DNA of 15,997 nt from an uncultured Campylobacter sp. (GCF_938040115.1 NZ_CALHXD010000293.1:1-15997); one strand, 5' to 3'; counted from the stretch's first letter, positions 5,276 through 12,772 are shown. Translations and numbers: made by a program. The notes: generated by a model not told the origin, from the sequence alone.

Positions 5276-7369
5276 TTAACTTTCTTTTAGCAGTTTCGCC
5301 ACCATCTGCTCGCTCTTTCCCTTATCGGTATCCTTTTTCGTCGCCTTATATATCCCGCTCACGTACTCCTCGAGCACCTCTTGCGAGTTTATGCGCGCGT
5401 CGCCCTCTTTTGGCCTTACTTTGGCGTATTCGCCGCTGTTTTGCAGCTCAAACGCCAGCTCGTTATCGCTAAGCTGCAAGCGCAAAAACTCGAGCAAGCG
5501 CTCTTGTAAATTTTTATCGATTATCGGCGTCATGAGCTCTAGGCGGCGCTCGAGATTTCGCGGCATCCAGTCGGCGGAGGCGATGTAAATTTGAGGCTCG
5601 GCGTGCCTAAAATAAAATATCCTCGCGTGCTCAAGGTATTTGCCGATGAGCGATCTCACGCGGATATTTTCGCTTAGGCCTTTCACGCCCGGACGCACGC
5701 AGCAGATGCCGCGCACGATGAGATCGATCTTTACGCCCGCACTACTAGCCTTTACCAGCGCGTCTATGATGTCGCTATCTACTAGCGCGTTCATCTTGGC
5801 CACGATCCTACCCTGCTCGCCGTGTGCGGTCTCGGCCTTTATCATCTCTAGCACGCGCTCTTTTATCTGCATCGGCGACATAGAGAGCGTCTGCAAGCGG
5901 CGGTTTTTAGAAAAGCCCGAAAGTATGTGAAAAAACGTCGTCGTATCGCTCGCAAACTCCGCCCTGCTCGTAAAATAGCTCACGTCGGTGTAAATTTTAG
6001 CCGAGCCGCCGTTGTAGTTGCCCGTGGAGAGATGCATGTAAAATTTGAGCTTGCCGCCCTCTTGACGGATGACTTGGCTCACTTTTGCGTGCACCTTAAA
6101 GCCCGTGATGCCGTATATCACGTGCGCGCCGGCGTCTTCTAGGGCCTTTGCCCAGTGCAGGTTATTTTCCTCATCAAATCTCGCCTTCAGCTCGACCATT
6201 ACGGTTACTTGCTTGCCGTCGTTTGCGGCGTCGATGAGAGCCTGGATGATAGGCGAGTTTTTATCGACGCGGTAGAGCGTCATGCGGATCGAGATCACGC
6301 GCGGGTCTTTGCTCGCCTCTCTGATAAACTGCACGACGGGATCAAAGCTCTCGTAGGGATGCACGACTAGCACGTCTTCTTTATCGATGACGTCAAACAT
6401 CGAGAGATGGCTGCTAAAGGGCGGCAATGTCTTTGGTGCGTACGGTGGTAGGCAAAGGTGCGAAAATTCTTTATTTCCCACGATCTGCCAGAGCGAATTT
6501 AACGTGAGCGGAACGGTGTACTCGTAGATATCCTTATAAAAAATCTTCATGTGCGAGTTTAGAAACTCGACTATCTCGGCATCGGCGTCCTTTTGTATCT
6601 GCATGCGCACAAAGGCGCCTTTTCGGCGCAGTTTAAGTCCCTGTTCGAGGATCATCATAAAATCATCCGCCTCTTCTTCCTCGATGACGATGTCGGCGTT
6701 TCTCGTGACTCTAAACGCCGCCGAGCTAAGCAGCTTGTAACCCGGGAAAATCTCCTCTGCGTGGCGGTGTACGATCGTTTCTATCGGCACGTAGACATTA
6801 TCGGCCGCCTGATAAAACCTCGGCAAAACGCGCGAGATACGTATCATGCCAAATTTTATGATCTCTGGACTATCTGCGTCGGCAAGCTTGACAGCTAGGC
6901 TAAAGCTAAGGTTGTTTAGATGCGGATACGGATGCGTGGCGTCAACTGCGATAGGCACGATGACAGGCAAGATGTTTGAGAAAAAATACTCGTCGCATTT
7001 GGCGCGAAGTTCGGGCGAAATTTCGTCGTAATTTTTCATAAAAAGCCCGTTTTGCGCGAGCTCTTTTAGCGCGTCTTTATAGTGCTTTTCCACGAGTGCA
7101 AGCTCGTCTTTTATGTATTTTCTGATCTCTCTTAGCTGTTCGAGTGGACTCATGCCGTCGCTACCGCTAGCTGCGACTCCAGCGGCAAAAAGCTGCTTAA
7201 GCCCCGCGATGCGGATCATGTAAAATTCATCCAAATTAGTCATATAAATCGCGATAAATTTTAGCTTTTCAAGCGGCGGCAACACCTTTTCGCACTGAGC
7301 CAAAACGCGCGAGTTAAAGCGTAGCCAGCTAAGCTCGCGGTTGATAAAAACACTCTTTTTCTCATCCAT
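5276..7369 (-). CDS. ppk: polyphosphate kinase 1
   Basis: A 697-residue PPK1, which reversibly transfers the ATP gamma-phosphate to polyphosphate. In Campylobacter this polymer affects stress survival, motility and virulence. The four-domain layout is complete: an N-terminal helical domain (NRELSWLRFNSRVL, residues 10-23), the head domain, and two C-terminal phospholipase-D-like catalytic domains. The autophosphorylated histidine is expected at His427 (FKVHAK). YMHLSTGN (His446), TLYR near 364 and LEHARIFYF (His581) complete the active site, and SADWMPRNLERR (598-609) is a family signature. Length is typical. The ATG at 7369 follows AAGGA at good spacing. A likely -10 (TAAAAT, 7401-7396) lies just upstream, divergent from a small membrane-peptide gene. 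No ppx or ppk2 gene is beside it. Confidence 0.97.
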   Translation of the reverse strand: MDEKKSVFINRELSWLRFNSRVLAQCEKVLPPLEKLKFIAIYMTNLDEFYMIRIAGLKQLFAAGVAASGSDGMSPLEQLREIRKYIKDELALVEKHYKDALKELAQNGLFMKNYDEISPELRAKCDEYFFSNILPVIVPIAVDATHPYPHLNNLSFSLAVKLADADSPEIIKFGMIRISRVLPRFYQAADNVYVPIETIVHRHAEEIFPGYKLLSSAAFRVTRNADIVIEEEEADDFMMILEQGLKLRRKGAFVRMQIQKDADAEIVEFLNSHMKIFYKDIYEYTVPLTLNSLWQIVGNKEFSHLCLPPYAPKTLPPFSSHLSMFDVIDKEDVLVVHPYESFDPVVQFIREASKDPRVISIRMTLYRVDKNSPIIQALIDAANDGKQVTVMVELKARFDEENNLHWAKALEDAGAHVIYGITGFKVHAKVSQVIRQEGGKLKFYMHLSTGNYNGGSAKIYTDVSYFTSRAEFASDTTTFFHILSGFSKNRRLQTLSMSPMQIKERVLEMIKAETAHGEQGRIVAKMNALVDSDIIDALVKASSAGVKIDLIVRGICCVRPGVKGLSENIRVRSLIGKYLEHARIFYFRHAEPQIYIASADWMPRNLERRLELMTPIIDKNLQERLLEFLRLQLSDNELAFELQNSGEYAKVRPKEGDARINSQEVLEEYVSGIYKATKKDTDKGKSEQMVAKLLKES

Positions 7370-7395
7370 TTTCCATCCTTTTTAAACTTTCATAA

Positions 7396-7401
7396 ATTTT
7401 A
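7396..7401 (-). promoter_or_regulatory. putative -10 of ppk
   Basis: Read on the minus strand, TAAAAT precedes the ppk ATG by about 27 bases, which fits transcription starting near 7388. There is no clear -35 box, as is usual for Campylobacter. It is back-to-back with the promoter at 7452-7457. Confidence 0.35.
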
Positions 7402-7420
7402 GCGAATTTTCTCTTAAATC

Positions 7421-7441
7421 ACGGCCTTTCCGAAAAGCCGT
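7421..7441. promoter_or_regulatory. palindrome between divergent promoters
   Basis: ACGGCCTTT and AAAAGCCGT form a 9-position inverted repeat with one mismatch around three central bases. It lies between the -10 of ppk and that of the small gene at 7505, covering the -35 area of the rightward promoter and touching that of ppk. It has no adjacent T-run on either strand, so an operator is more likely than a terminator. The regulator is unknown. Confidence 0.4.
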
Positions 7442-7451
7442 AAGTTTGTGT

Positions 7452-7457
7452 TATAAT
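7452..7457 (+). promoter_or_regulatory. TATAAT -10 of the small membrane-peptide gene
   Basis: A perfect TATAAT, preceded by TGTGT, lies 47 bases before the ATG at 7505. Transcription would start near 7464. It is the strongest promoter-like sequence in this spacer and points away from ppk. Confidence 0.55.
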
Positions 7458-7504
7458 AAACGAAAAACAAATTAAGCTTCGGCAAAAATAGGCAAGGAAA
7501 TAAG

Positions 7505-7582
7505 ATGGAATATATTTGGGCGGTTACTATTTTATGCGTTGGCATGGCGGTCTTTTGGGTTTTAAAGAAAATTTCTATGTGA
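7505..7582 (+). CDS. 25-residue single-span membrane peptide
   Basis: A short frame from ATG 7505 to TGA 7580-7582 encodes 25 residues: a three-residue start (MEY), an unbroken hydrophobic segment (residues 4-20, IWAVTILCVGMAVFWVL) and a basic tail (KKISM). The positive tail predicts the C-terminus in the cytoplasm. Expression signals are excellent for such a small gene: AAGGA at 7494-7498 six bases before the ATG, and a TATAAT at 7452-7457. Small membrane proteins of this type (such as CydX or KdpF) often stabilise larger membrane complexes, but I recognise no specific family here. It is divergent from ppk and convergent with the DUF465 gene. No clear terminator follows. Confidence 0.6.
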   Translation: MEYIWAVTILCVGMAVFWVLKKISM

Positions 7583-7706
7583 TCGCATTTCAAATTTAAC
7601 GAATGAATTTAGTGTTGTCGCAGTGATTTTTTATTTTGATTTTGAGTCAAATTTGACAAAGTTTTTAGAAATATTTTTAAATAGTTAAAAAGATGAAATT
7701 TGAGGT
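7583..7706. other. AT-rich spacer
   Basis: A short spacer between the small membrane-peptide gene and the terminator of the convergent DUF465 gene. I see no further frame with a ribosome binding site. Confidence 0.4.
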
Positions 7707-7735
7707 AAAAACGGCGGCGCAAATCGTCCGCCGCT
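7707..7735 (-). terminator. Rho-independent terminator of the DUF465 gene
   Basis: On the minus strand CGGCGG and CCGCCG form a 6-bp G+C stem, with possible inner pairs, followed by TTTTT. It begins about six bases after the stop codon of the DUF465 gene. Confidence 0.85.
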
Positions 7736-7741
7736 ATTAAA

Positions 7742-7966
7742 TTAAAGATTATTTTCTTTTTTATACTCGGCTAAAAAGGCGTAGATTTCGTCTTTTAGTC
7801 TGAGTTTCTCGCGTTTTAGAGCATCCACTTCGGCATCGTTATAGACATTGCCTTTTTGCATTTCGGCGATCTTTTCGTCTAGCTCGTTGTGCTTATCAAA
7901 AAGTGATGTAAAGTGCGCGTTTGTACCTTTTAGCTTAGTTATAAGCTCTCTATCCTCATGAAACAT
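7742..7966 (-). CDS. DUF465 (YdcH-like) small coiled-coil protein
   Basis: A 74-residue charged, helical protein. The start MFHEDRELITKLKG, then NAHFTSLFDKHNELDEKI, is the recognisable pattern of the DUF465/YdcH family. The later part (LKREKLRLKDEIYAFL, residues 49-64) has heptad-like spacing suggesting a coiled coil. The molecular role of the family is not settled. The start is well supported by AAAGGAG seven bases from the ATG, and a GC-rich terminator follows the gene. From memory, C. jejuni has a small protein gene (Cj0449c) beside rpmB at the equivalent locus, which fits this neighbourhood. Cytosolic. Confidence 0.85.
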   Translation of the reverse strand: MFHEDRELITKLKGTNAHFTSLFDKHNELDEKIAEMQKGNVYNDAEVDALKREKLRLKDEIYAFLAEYKKENNL

Positions 7967-8237
7967 CTTTGCTCCTTTAATTAAAGTTTGATTTAATTTT
8001 AGCGAATGTTATTTTAAGAGAGGGTTAAAAAGCGTCAAATTCGGAGCATTCCCTAAAATTTACGGTAGCTTAGTTTCGTCTCTAAATAGCTTAATTTTTT
8101 ACGCTATTTAAATCCAAAAGATGCTTTTGTAAAATTTAAATTTTGGTAAGAGATCAAATCAATCCCTGATTTTAGCATTAAATTTACGGCTGTCTAGGCA
8201 AAGGCAAAATTAAAATACGCATAAATCGTCTCAAATT
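7967..8237. other. AT-rich spacer with a small palindrome
   Basis: Between the K+ channel and DUF465 genes, both on the minus strand. It holds the DUF465 promoter region (possible TAAAAT close to the gene) and a perfect 8-bp inverted repeat TAAATAGC/GCTATTTA (8083-8090 and 8103-8110, 12-base loop). No gene seen. Confidence 0.4.
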
Positions 8238-9362
8238 TTAGACGTATTTTAGCTCTTCTGGCTTATGTCTGCTTTTTATGACTCGTTTGGTTAGGCGTAT
8301 CGACTCGCCAGTGCCGATGACTAGTAGCTTCGTGCCAGTGCCGATTAGCGTATCGCCCTTTGGCATCGGAATAAATTTGTTATTTACGTCTTTGATGCCA
8401 ACGACGTCGGCGTTTGTTATGTTTCGCAAGTTAGTTTCTTTTAGGCGTTTAAAGCGTACCCACGAATAATCAGGCACCAATATCTCCTCTATGTCGATCG
8501 GCGAGTCTTGCTTATACAAAAACTGCTCGAGCAAATTTTCCATATCGGGTCGCACGCTCATGGCGCTAAGGCGCTGGGCGACTAGCTTTGACGGGCTCAC
8601 GACGCTATTTGCGCCGAGTTTTTTTAGGCGCTCGGTATCGTCTTGGTTGTCGGAGTTTGTCATTATAAAATAAGGCTTTTTGCGCCCGATCTCTTTTTCA
8701 TATAGCCTCACGGTGGCGATAAGGGCGATGTTATCTGCGATGTTTGAACTTAGCGTGATCATGCCTTTTGCGCTTGAAAAATGCGTCTTTAAAAGCGCAG
8801 TTTGCGTGTGCGGCTGAGAGACGATATAGTATGGATACTTGTATTTTTCCGCGATTTCCGGCAGATCCTCGCGCGGATCGATAACGATGAAAGGAATATG
8901 ATTTTCCCTAAATTCGCGGCTTAATTCCATTGTGTATTGGTTGTGATAGCAGATGACAAAGTGGTTTTTTAGTCTTGCGATCTTGTATAGCATTCGTCTT
9001 TCCTTTATGATCGCTACGAGCGCGCCTTTTTTTAAAACTTCGAGCATCAAACCCGTAGAAAACGTAAAAACGGCAAAGCCTAGCAAAATAAAAGTGATAG
9101 TAAAAATCCGGCCGGCCGGAGAAATAGGTGCGACCTCGGTAAAACCGACGGTCGTAAAAGTCATACCAGCCTGATAAATCGCGTCTATCAGGCTAAAATT
9201 ATCGATCGTGACGTAACCCATCGCTCCGATCATCATCATCAAAACGACTAAGATGAGCGGTAAGCGAAACGGGCGAAGTTGTTCGTAAAGTTCGGTATTA
9301 AGACTAATTTGAGGTTTGGCGGAACTTGACCAGTTGAGGAATTTTAAAATCTTTCTAAACAA
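8238..9362 (-). CDS. two-TM potassium channel with cytoplasmic RCK (TrkA-N/TrkA-C) domain
   Basis: A predicted inner-membrane K+ channel subunit of 374 residues. In the numbering of the frame opened at 9368: TM1 about 33-53, pore helix about 59-71, filter TTVGFTE at 72-78, TM2 about 86-112, TrkA-N-like Rossmann domain about 135-270, TrkA-C domain about 290-360. Two features depart from the norm: the GYG of the filter reads GFT, and the nucleotide-binding loop after the first strand (HFVIC) reads YHNQYT, lacking the GxGxxG glycines. The frame opens with TTG at 9368 directly against GAGGAG, so I prefer the TTG at 9362, six bases from that site. It follows rpmB by 27 bases and is probably co-transcribed. 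H. pylori has the same pair (HP0491 rpmB, HP0490 HpKchA), so this is likely the HpKchA orthologue. Confidence 0.85.
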   Translation of the reverse strand: MFRKILKFLNWSSSAKPQISLNTELYEQLRPFRLPLILVVLMMMIGAMGYVTIDNFSLIDAIYQAGMTFTTVGFTEVAPISPAGRIFTITFILLGFAVFTFSTGLMLEVLKKGALVAIIKERRMLYKIARLKNHFVICYHNQYTMELSREFRENHIPFIVIDPREDLPEIAEKYKYPYYIVSQPHTQTALLKTHFSSAKGMITLSSNIADNIALIATVRLYEKEIGRKKPYFIMTNSDNQDDTERLKKLGANSVVSPSKLVAQRLSAMSVRPDMENLLEQFLYKQDSPIDIEEILVPDYSWVRFKRLKETNLRNITNADVVGIKDVNNKFIPMPKGDTLIGTGTKLLVIGTGESIRLTKRVIKSRHKPEELKYV

Positions 9363-9368
9363 AGACAA

Positions 9369-9374
9369 CTCCTC
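9369..9374 (-). promoter_or_regulatory. Shine-Dalgarno that decides the K+ channel start
   Basis: GAGGAG on the minus strand abuts the first TTG (9368) and is six bases from the second TTG (9362). Normal spacing therefore favours the second TTG. No ATG or GTG start is available near the N-terminus. Confidence 0.6.
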
Positions 9375-9389
9375 AAATTTGCGGTAAAT

Positions 9390-9581
9390 TTAGCGTGACT
9401 GTTTTCTCATTGTTCTTAGCGTAGAAGCAGCTACTTTGATCTTTCTCGTAGTGCCGTCCTCTAGCGTAACGCGGATGGTTCTTAGGTTTGGTAAAAACCT
9501 TCTTTTTGTTCTGTTTTTGGCGTGGCTGACGTTGTTGCCTACCATCGGACCTTTACCTGTTATTGCGCATACTCTTGACAT
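9390..9581 (-). CDS. rpmB: 50S ribosomal protein L28
   Basis: A 63-residue L28, a basic protein of the large ribosomal subunit. It starts MSRVCAITGKGPMVGNNVSHAKNRTKRRFLPN in the family pattern and contains RTIRVTLEDG and KVAASTLRTMRK. It has no zinc-type CXXC pairs. Length is normal. The ATG follows AAGGA at good spacing. It leads a probable operon with the K+ channel gene. A promoter-like TAAAAT (9619-9614) with T-runs upstream lies about 35 bases before the ATG. Confidence 0.97.
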   Translation of the reverse strand: MSRVCAITGKGPMVGNNVSHAKNRTKRRFLPNLRTIRVTLEDGTTRKIKVAASTLRTMRKQSR

Positions 9582-9613
9582 ATTTGTTTCCTTAAAAATA
9601 AAAATTTCTGCTG

Positions 9614-9619
9614 ATTTTA
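9614..9619 (-). promoter_or_regulatory. putative -10 of rpmB
   Basis: On the minus strand the sequence reads GGATAAAATC, with TAAAAT as -10, preceded by periodic T-tracts. Its distance to the rpmB ATG (about 33 bases) fits a short leader. Confidence 0.4.
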
Positions 9620-9793
9620 TCCAAAATAAACAAAATAAAAGCTTAAAGCCGCTTTTACAAACGCGTTAGTTTTTAAACTGAATTTATGGATAAAAAAGCT
9701 AAAATAACAAAATTTAAACACGGTTAAATTTTAAAAAATTACCGGCTCGATTTACGTAAAAAATATCATTTTTTTAGGAAATTCTTTTATCTT

Positions 9794-11152
9794 ATGAGAT
9801 TAGATTTTAAAGACGACGTAGCTATATTTTATCCTTCCGGCTTTTTAGACGGCGATATCGATAAATACGAAATCAGCGACGCAAATATAAAATATCTACG
9901 CCAAAAAGCTCCGCGTCATATCCTAATATCGCTTAAAAATACCGTTTATTTTAATAAGGTAGGCTTTAATCTAATCCTTGAATCCATCTCAAGAATAACA
10001 AAGGAAAGCGATGCGGACATAGGCTTTTGCGACTACAATGAGATAAAATTTAAAGCCCTAAAAAGAATGTCTAAAGATGTTTTAAATTTATCTTTTTTTG
10101 AGACGCTCAGCGTTGCGCTTTTATTTTGGGGGAAGTTTGAATCGGAAAACAAACAAATCATCGTTTTTAACGCCGATACCGAGCAAAAACGCCAGATTGC
10201 GCTAACATTATCAGGGCGCGGATACAAACCGGTTATCGCAAAAGACGAGGAAGAATTTAACCGTTTACATAAAGATTTCGAATGCGCCATCCGCCTCACC
10301 GATATAAAATCAAACAAGAAAGAATTATCCACTACCCTTAAAGAAAACGTCGTCGTTTACGAGATAAACGGCTTTATCGACTCGGAATTTGCAGACAAAT
10401 TCGCTTATAAAAGTTTCCTGCAATCGCTAAAAATCGGCTTTAAATTTTTTGTTTTTGATATGAAAAAATCAAGTTTTATAAATATTCACGGCGTGTCGTT
10501 TTTAGCAAAACTTGCGATGGAGTGTGCCGATAGTGGCGCAACTATAGCTATGTGCGGACTAAAAAAATCCAATGTCTCAAAAGCCTTACTTCATGATTTA
10601 GAGGACTGCGGGATACTACTTTACGATACGATCCAGGATTTTTTCAATGACGACGCGACGATAGAAGGCGGCGGCAGTATAGAAGACGAAAAACCTAAAA
10701 ACATAACAAAAGAATTAATAGATCTTTTACCGGATATCTTAAAAGTAGTGATGGACACACTAGCGTCTTTGTCAAATTTGCCTATTTCTCGCAAGAGTAC
10801 CGAAATAACAAATTTTAGTTGCGACGAGGAGAAATTATGTATGGGCTCGGTAGCGTTTTACGGCGAGACGAATGCCAAATTTATCCTCTGCGTCGAAAAA
10901 AACGCCGTTAGTAGTATCTGCAAAATTTTACTCCAAGAAGGCGGTGAAGCAAGCATAACCGAAGCATATGCAGACCTGCTTAGCGTCATCTCAGACCGCA
11001 TTGAGGCATGGCTAAAGAGCCGAAAGATAGAGGCGAATTTCACCTTGCCGCATGTTTTTGAAGAGATCAAAGAGGAAGACAAAAAAAACAAAGGCGCCCT
11101 CGTACGACTCGACATAGACGGCATGGACGCGATATTTTTTCTAAGCAAATAA
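9794..11152 (+). CDS. multidomain STAS / receiver-like / STAS / CheX-like protein
   Basis: A 452-residue cytosolic protein I do not recognise as a named gene. Four parts can be seen. Residues 1-110 resemble a STAS (anti-sigma antagonist) fold. Residues 120-170 (QIIVFNADTEQKRQIALTLSGRGYKPVIAKDEEEF region) look like the start of a response-regulator receiver, but short. Residues 184-286 are a clearer STAS domain (ENVVVYEINGFIDSEF, FVFDMKKSSFINIHGVSFLAKLA). Residues 310-452 resemble CheX/CheC phosphatases (GSVAFYGETNAKFILCV, then ITEAYADLLSVISDRIEAWL). The usual STAS phospho-serine position reads NKVG or NIHG, and the CheX Glu/Asn pair reads Asp394/Ser397, so catalysis is doubtful. The ribosome binding site is distant (AGGA, 14 bases). 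Gene order suggests an operon with rpe. A chemotaxis or signalling adaptor role is inference. Confidence 0.7.
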   Translation: MRLDFKDDVAIFYPSGFLDGDIDKYEISDANIKYLRQKAPRHILISLKNTVYFNKVGFNLILESISRITKESDADIGFCDYNEIKFKALKRMSKDVLNLSFFETLSVALLFWGKFESENKQIIVFNADTEQKRQIALTLSGRGYKPVIAKDEEEFNRLHKDFECAIRLTDIKSNKKELSTTLKENVVVYEINGFIDSEFADKFAYKSFLQSLKIGFKFFVFDMKKSSFINIHGVSFLAKLAMECADSGATIAMCGLKKSNVSKALLHDLEDCGILLYDTIQDFFNDDATIEGGGSIEDEKPKNITKELIDLLPDILKVVMDTLASLSNLPISRKSTEITNFSCDEEKLCMGSVAFYGETNAKFILCVEKNAVSSICKILLQEGGEASITEAYADLLSVISDRIEAWLKSRKIEANFTLPHVFEEIKEEDKKNKGALVRLDIDGMDAIFFLSK

Positions 11153-11163
11153 AGGACACTAAA

Positions 11164-11811
11164 ATGTATGTAGCACCGAGTATTTTATCGGCTGATTTTG
11201 GAAATTTAAGAGCCGAGATCGAGGCAATCTGCGAGGCTGGAGCCGATCTCGTGCATGTTGACGTGATGGACGGGCATTTCGTGCCAAATTTGACAATCGG
11301 CCCGGTGGTCGTAAATGCCGTCGCAAAAGCCGCCACAAAGCCGCTAGATATACACCTAATGGTGCAAAATAACACTTTTTTCGCCGATCTTTTTTTGCCT
11401 CTGAAGCCTAAATTTTTAAGCTTTCACATCGAGGAGGAAAAGCACCCGCTGCGTCTAATCGATCACATCCGTAGCCACGGCACGGGGCCCGCGATAGTGC
11501 TAAACCCGCACACGCCGGTATCGGCGATCGAGCACATCGTAAACGAGGTCGATATGGTGCTGCTAATGAGCGTAAATCCGGGATTTGGCGGGCAAAAATT
11601 TATCCCTTCGGTACTTGAAAAAGCTCGCAGTTTGCGCGAAATGATCGAGCGCAAAAACGCAAAATGCATGATCGAAGTAGACGGCGGCGTGACGGGACTA
11701 AACGTCGCGCAGCTCGATGAAGCGGGCGTAGATATCGTCGTGGCGGGCAGTTATATATTTTCGTCAAATTCATACGAGCACTCTATCCGCTCGCTAAAGC
11801 TCGAGTTTTGA
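11164..11811 (+). CDS. rpe: ribulose-phosphate 3-epimerase
   Basis: A 215-residue TIM-barrel enzyme interconverting D-ribulose 5-phosphate and D-xylulose 5-phosphate in the pentose phosphate pathway. Family motifs are complete: PSILSADFGNL (residues 5-15), HVDVMDGHFVPNLTIGP (31-47), DIHLMV (62-67), SVNPGFGGQKF (136-146) and EVDGGV (171-176). The metal ligands are expected at His31, Asp33, His64 and Asp173. The ATG follows AAGGA (11152-11156), which overlaps the stop codon of the preceding gene, and the next gene overlaps its own stop by four bases, so the three are probably translated from one message. From memory, C. jejuni has rpe followed by dnaQ (Cj0451-Cj0452) in the same order. Confidence 0.96.
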   Translation: MYVAPSILSADFGNLRAEIEAICEAGADLVHVDVMDGHFVPNLTIGPVVVNAVAKAATKPLDIHLMVQNNTFFADLFLPLKPKFLSFHIEEEKHPLRLIDHIRSHGTGPAIVLNPHTPVSAIEHIVNEVDMVLLMSVNPGFGGQKFIPSVLEKARSLREMIERKNAKCMIEVDGGVTGLNVAQLDEAGVDIVVAGSYIFSSNSYEHSIRSLKLEF

Positions 11812-12743
11812 ACCAAGATTTCGAAGCCCTACTCGCCGTCATCGCCAAACGAAACATAGCCTACGCGGACTTTGTCGCCGCAACCAAGCAAATGGACGAA
11901 TACTCCGAGCTTTTCGACGTTCGCGACGTGCAGATGTGGCGCGCGCTTGGGCTTGACATAACCCGCACCGCAAAAAACCAAATCGAGCTAAAAACGCGGC
12001 GCAATGAAATAAAAGATCAAATTTTTTGCGTCGTGGATATAGAAACTAGCGGCGGCATAAATAGTGGCCAGATCATCGAAATCGGCGCGCTAAAGCTACA
12101 AAACGGAGAAATAATCGGCAAATTTGAAACATTCGTGTACGCGCCCTACGTCCCGGAAAATATCAGCGAACTAACGGGAATCACCGCAGAGCACCTAAAA
12201 AACGCACCCAGCCTAGCCTTCGTCATGGAGCAGTTTAAAGTCTTTTTAGGTCAGAGCGTTTTTGTGGCGCACAACGTTCGCTTTGACTACGGCTTTATTA
12301 GCGCGACGCTGGAGGCACTAGGATACGGCGAGCTATTAAATCGCAAGCTCTGCACGATCGATCTAGCCCGCCGCACTATCGCCTCGCCAAAATACGGCCT
12401 AGGAACGCTAAAAGAAATTTTAGGCATCGACAATACCCACCACAGAGCTCTTAACGACGCTATCGCGGCTGCTGAAATTTTTAAACACTCCCTGCAAAAA
12501 CTCCCAAGCGAAGTAAAAACGACCGAGGATCTAATAGAGTTTAGCAAATCGGCTAAAACGATGAAGCGACTAAAAATCACAACGAATGAAGCCGGCGAGT
12601 CGGTCAAATTTGACGACGCTGTGCAGACTGATAAATTTGACGATAATAAAAATTTGAGCGCCGCGAATGTTGCGCGAAATTTAAACATCGGCAGTAAAAC
12701 ACAAAAAGTAAAAGAGCCTAAACTCCCGATATTTGATGAGTAA
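11808..12743 (+). CDS. dnaQ: DEDDh 3'-5' exonuclease (DNA polymerase III epsilon family)
   Basis: A 311-residue exonuclease related to the proofreading subunit of DNA polymerase III. The catalytic set is complete: Asp77 and Glu79 in VVDIETSGG (Exo I), Asp160 in AHNVRFDYGF (Exo II), and His212 and Asp217 in HRALNDA (Exo III, DEDDh type). LTGITAEHL (122-130) is also typical. The N-terminal 70 residues before the nuclease domain and the charged C-terminal tail of about 75 residues are not recognised; the tail may carry a polymerase-binding motif. The start used is TTG overlapping the rpe stop (TTGA), implying translational coupling; the first in-frame ATG would remove 28 residues. It ends in an 11-bp palindrome. 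Confidence 0.9.
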   Translation: MNQDFEALLAVIAKRNIAYADFVAATKQMDEYSELFDVRDVQMWRALGLDITRTAKNQIELKTRRNEIKDQIFCVVDIETSGGINSGQIIEIGALKLQNGEIIGKFETFVYAPYVPENISELTGITAEHLKNAPSLAFVMEQFKVFLGQSVFVAHNVRFDYGFISATLEALGYGELLNRKLCTIDLARRTIASPKYGLGTLKEILGIDNTHHRALNDAIAAAEIFKHSLQKLPSEVKTTEDLIEFSKSAKTMKRLKITTNEAGESVKFDDAVQTDKFDDNKNLSAANVARNLNIGSKTQKVKEPKLPIFDE

Positions 12744-12772
12744 ATTTAACTAAATTTGCCGTAGTTAAATTT
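12742..12772. terminator. AT-rich palindrome after the dnaQ-type gene
   Basis: AAATTTAACTA (12742-12752) and TAGTTAAATTT (12762-12772) form a perfect 11-bp inverted repeat around nine bases, overlapping the stop codon. The stem is AT-rich and no T-run follows, so it is a weak terminator candidate at the meeting point of two convergent genes. Confidence 0.35.

Noticed and set aside
5640..6898. Several plus-strand frames inside ppk
   Set aside because: All are shadows of ppk, with low-complexity Ser/Arg-rich translations and no family similarity.
10033..10332. Antisense frames over the STAS/CheX-like gene (also 10858-11148)
   Set aside because: Serine-rich shadow frames without binding sites, opposite a well-formed gene.
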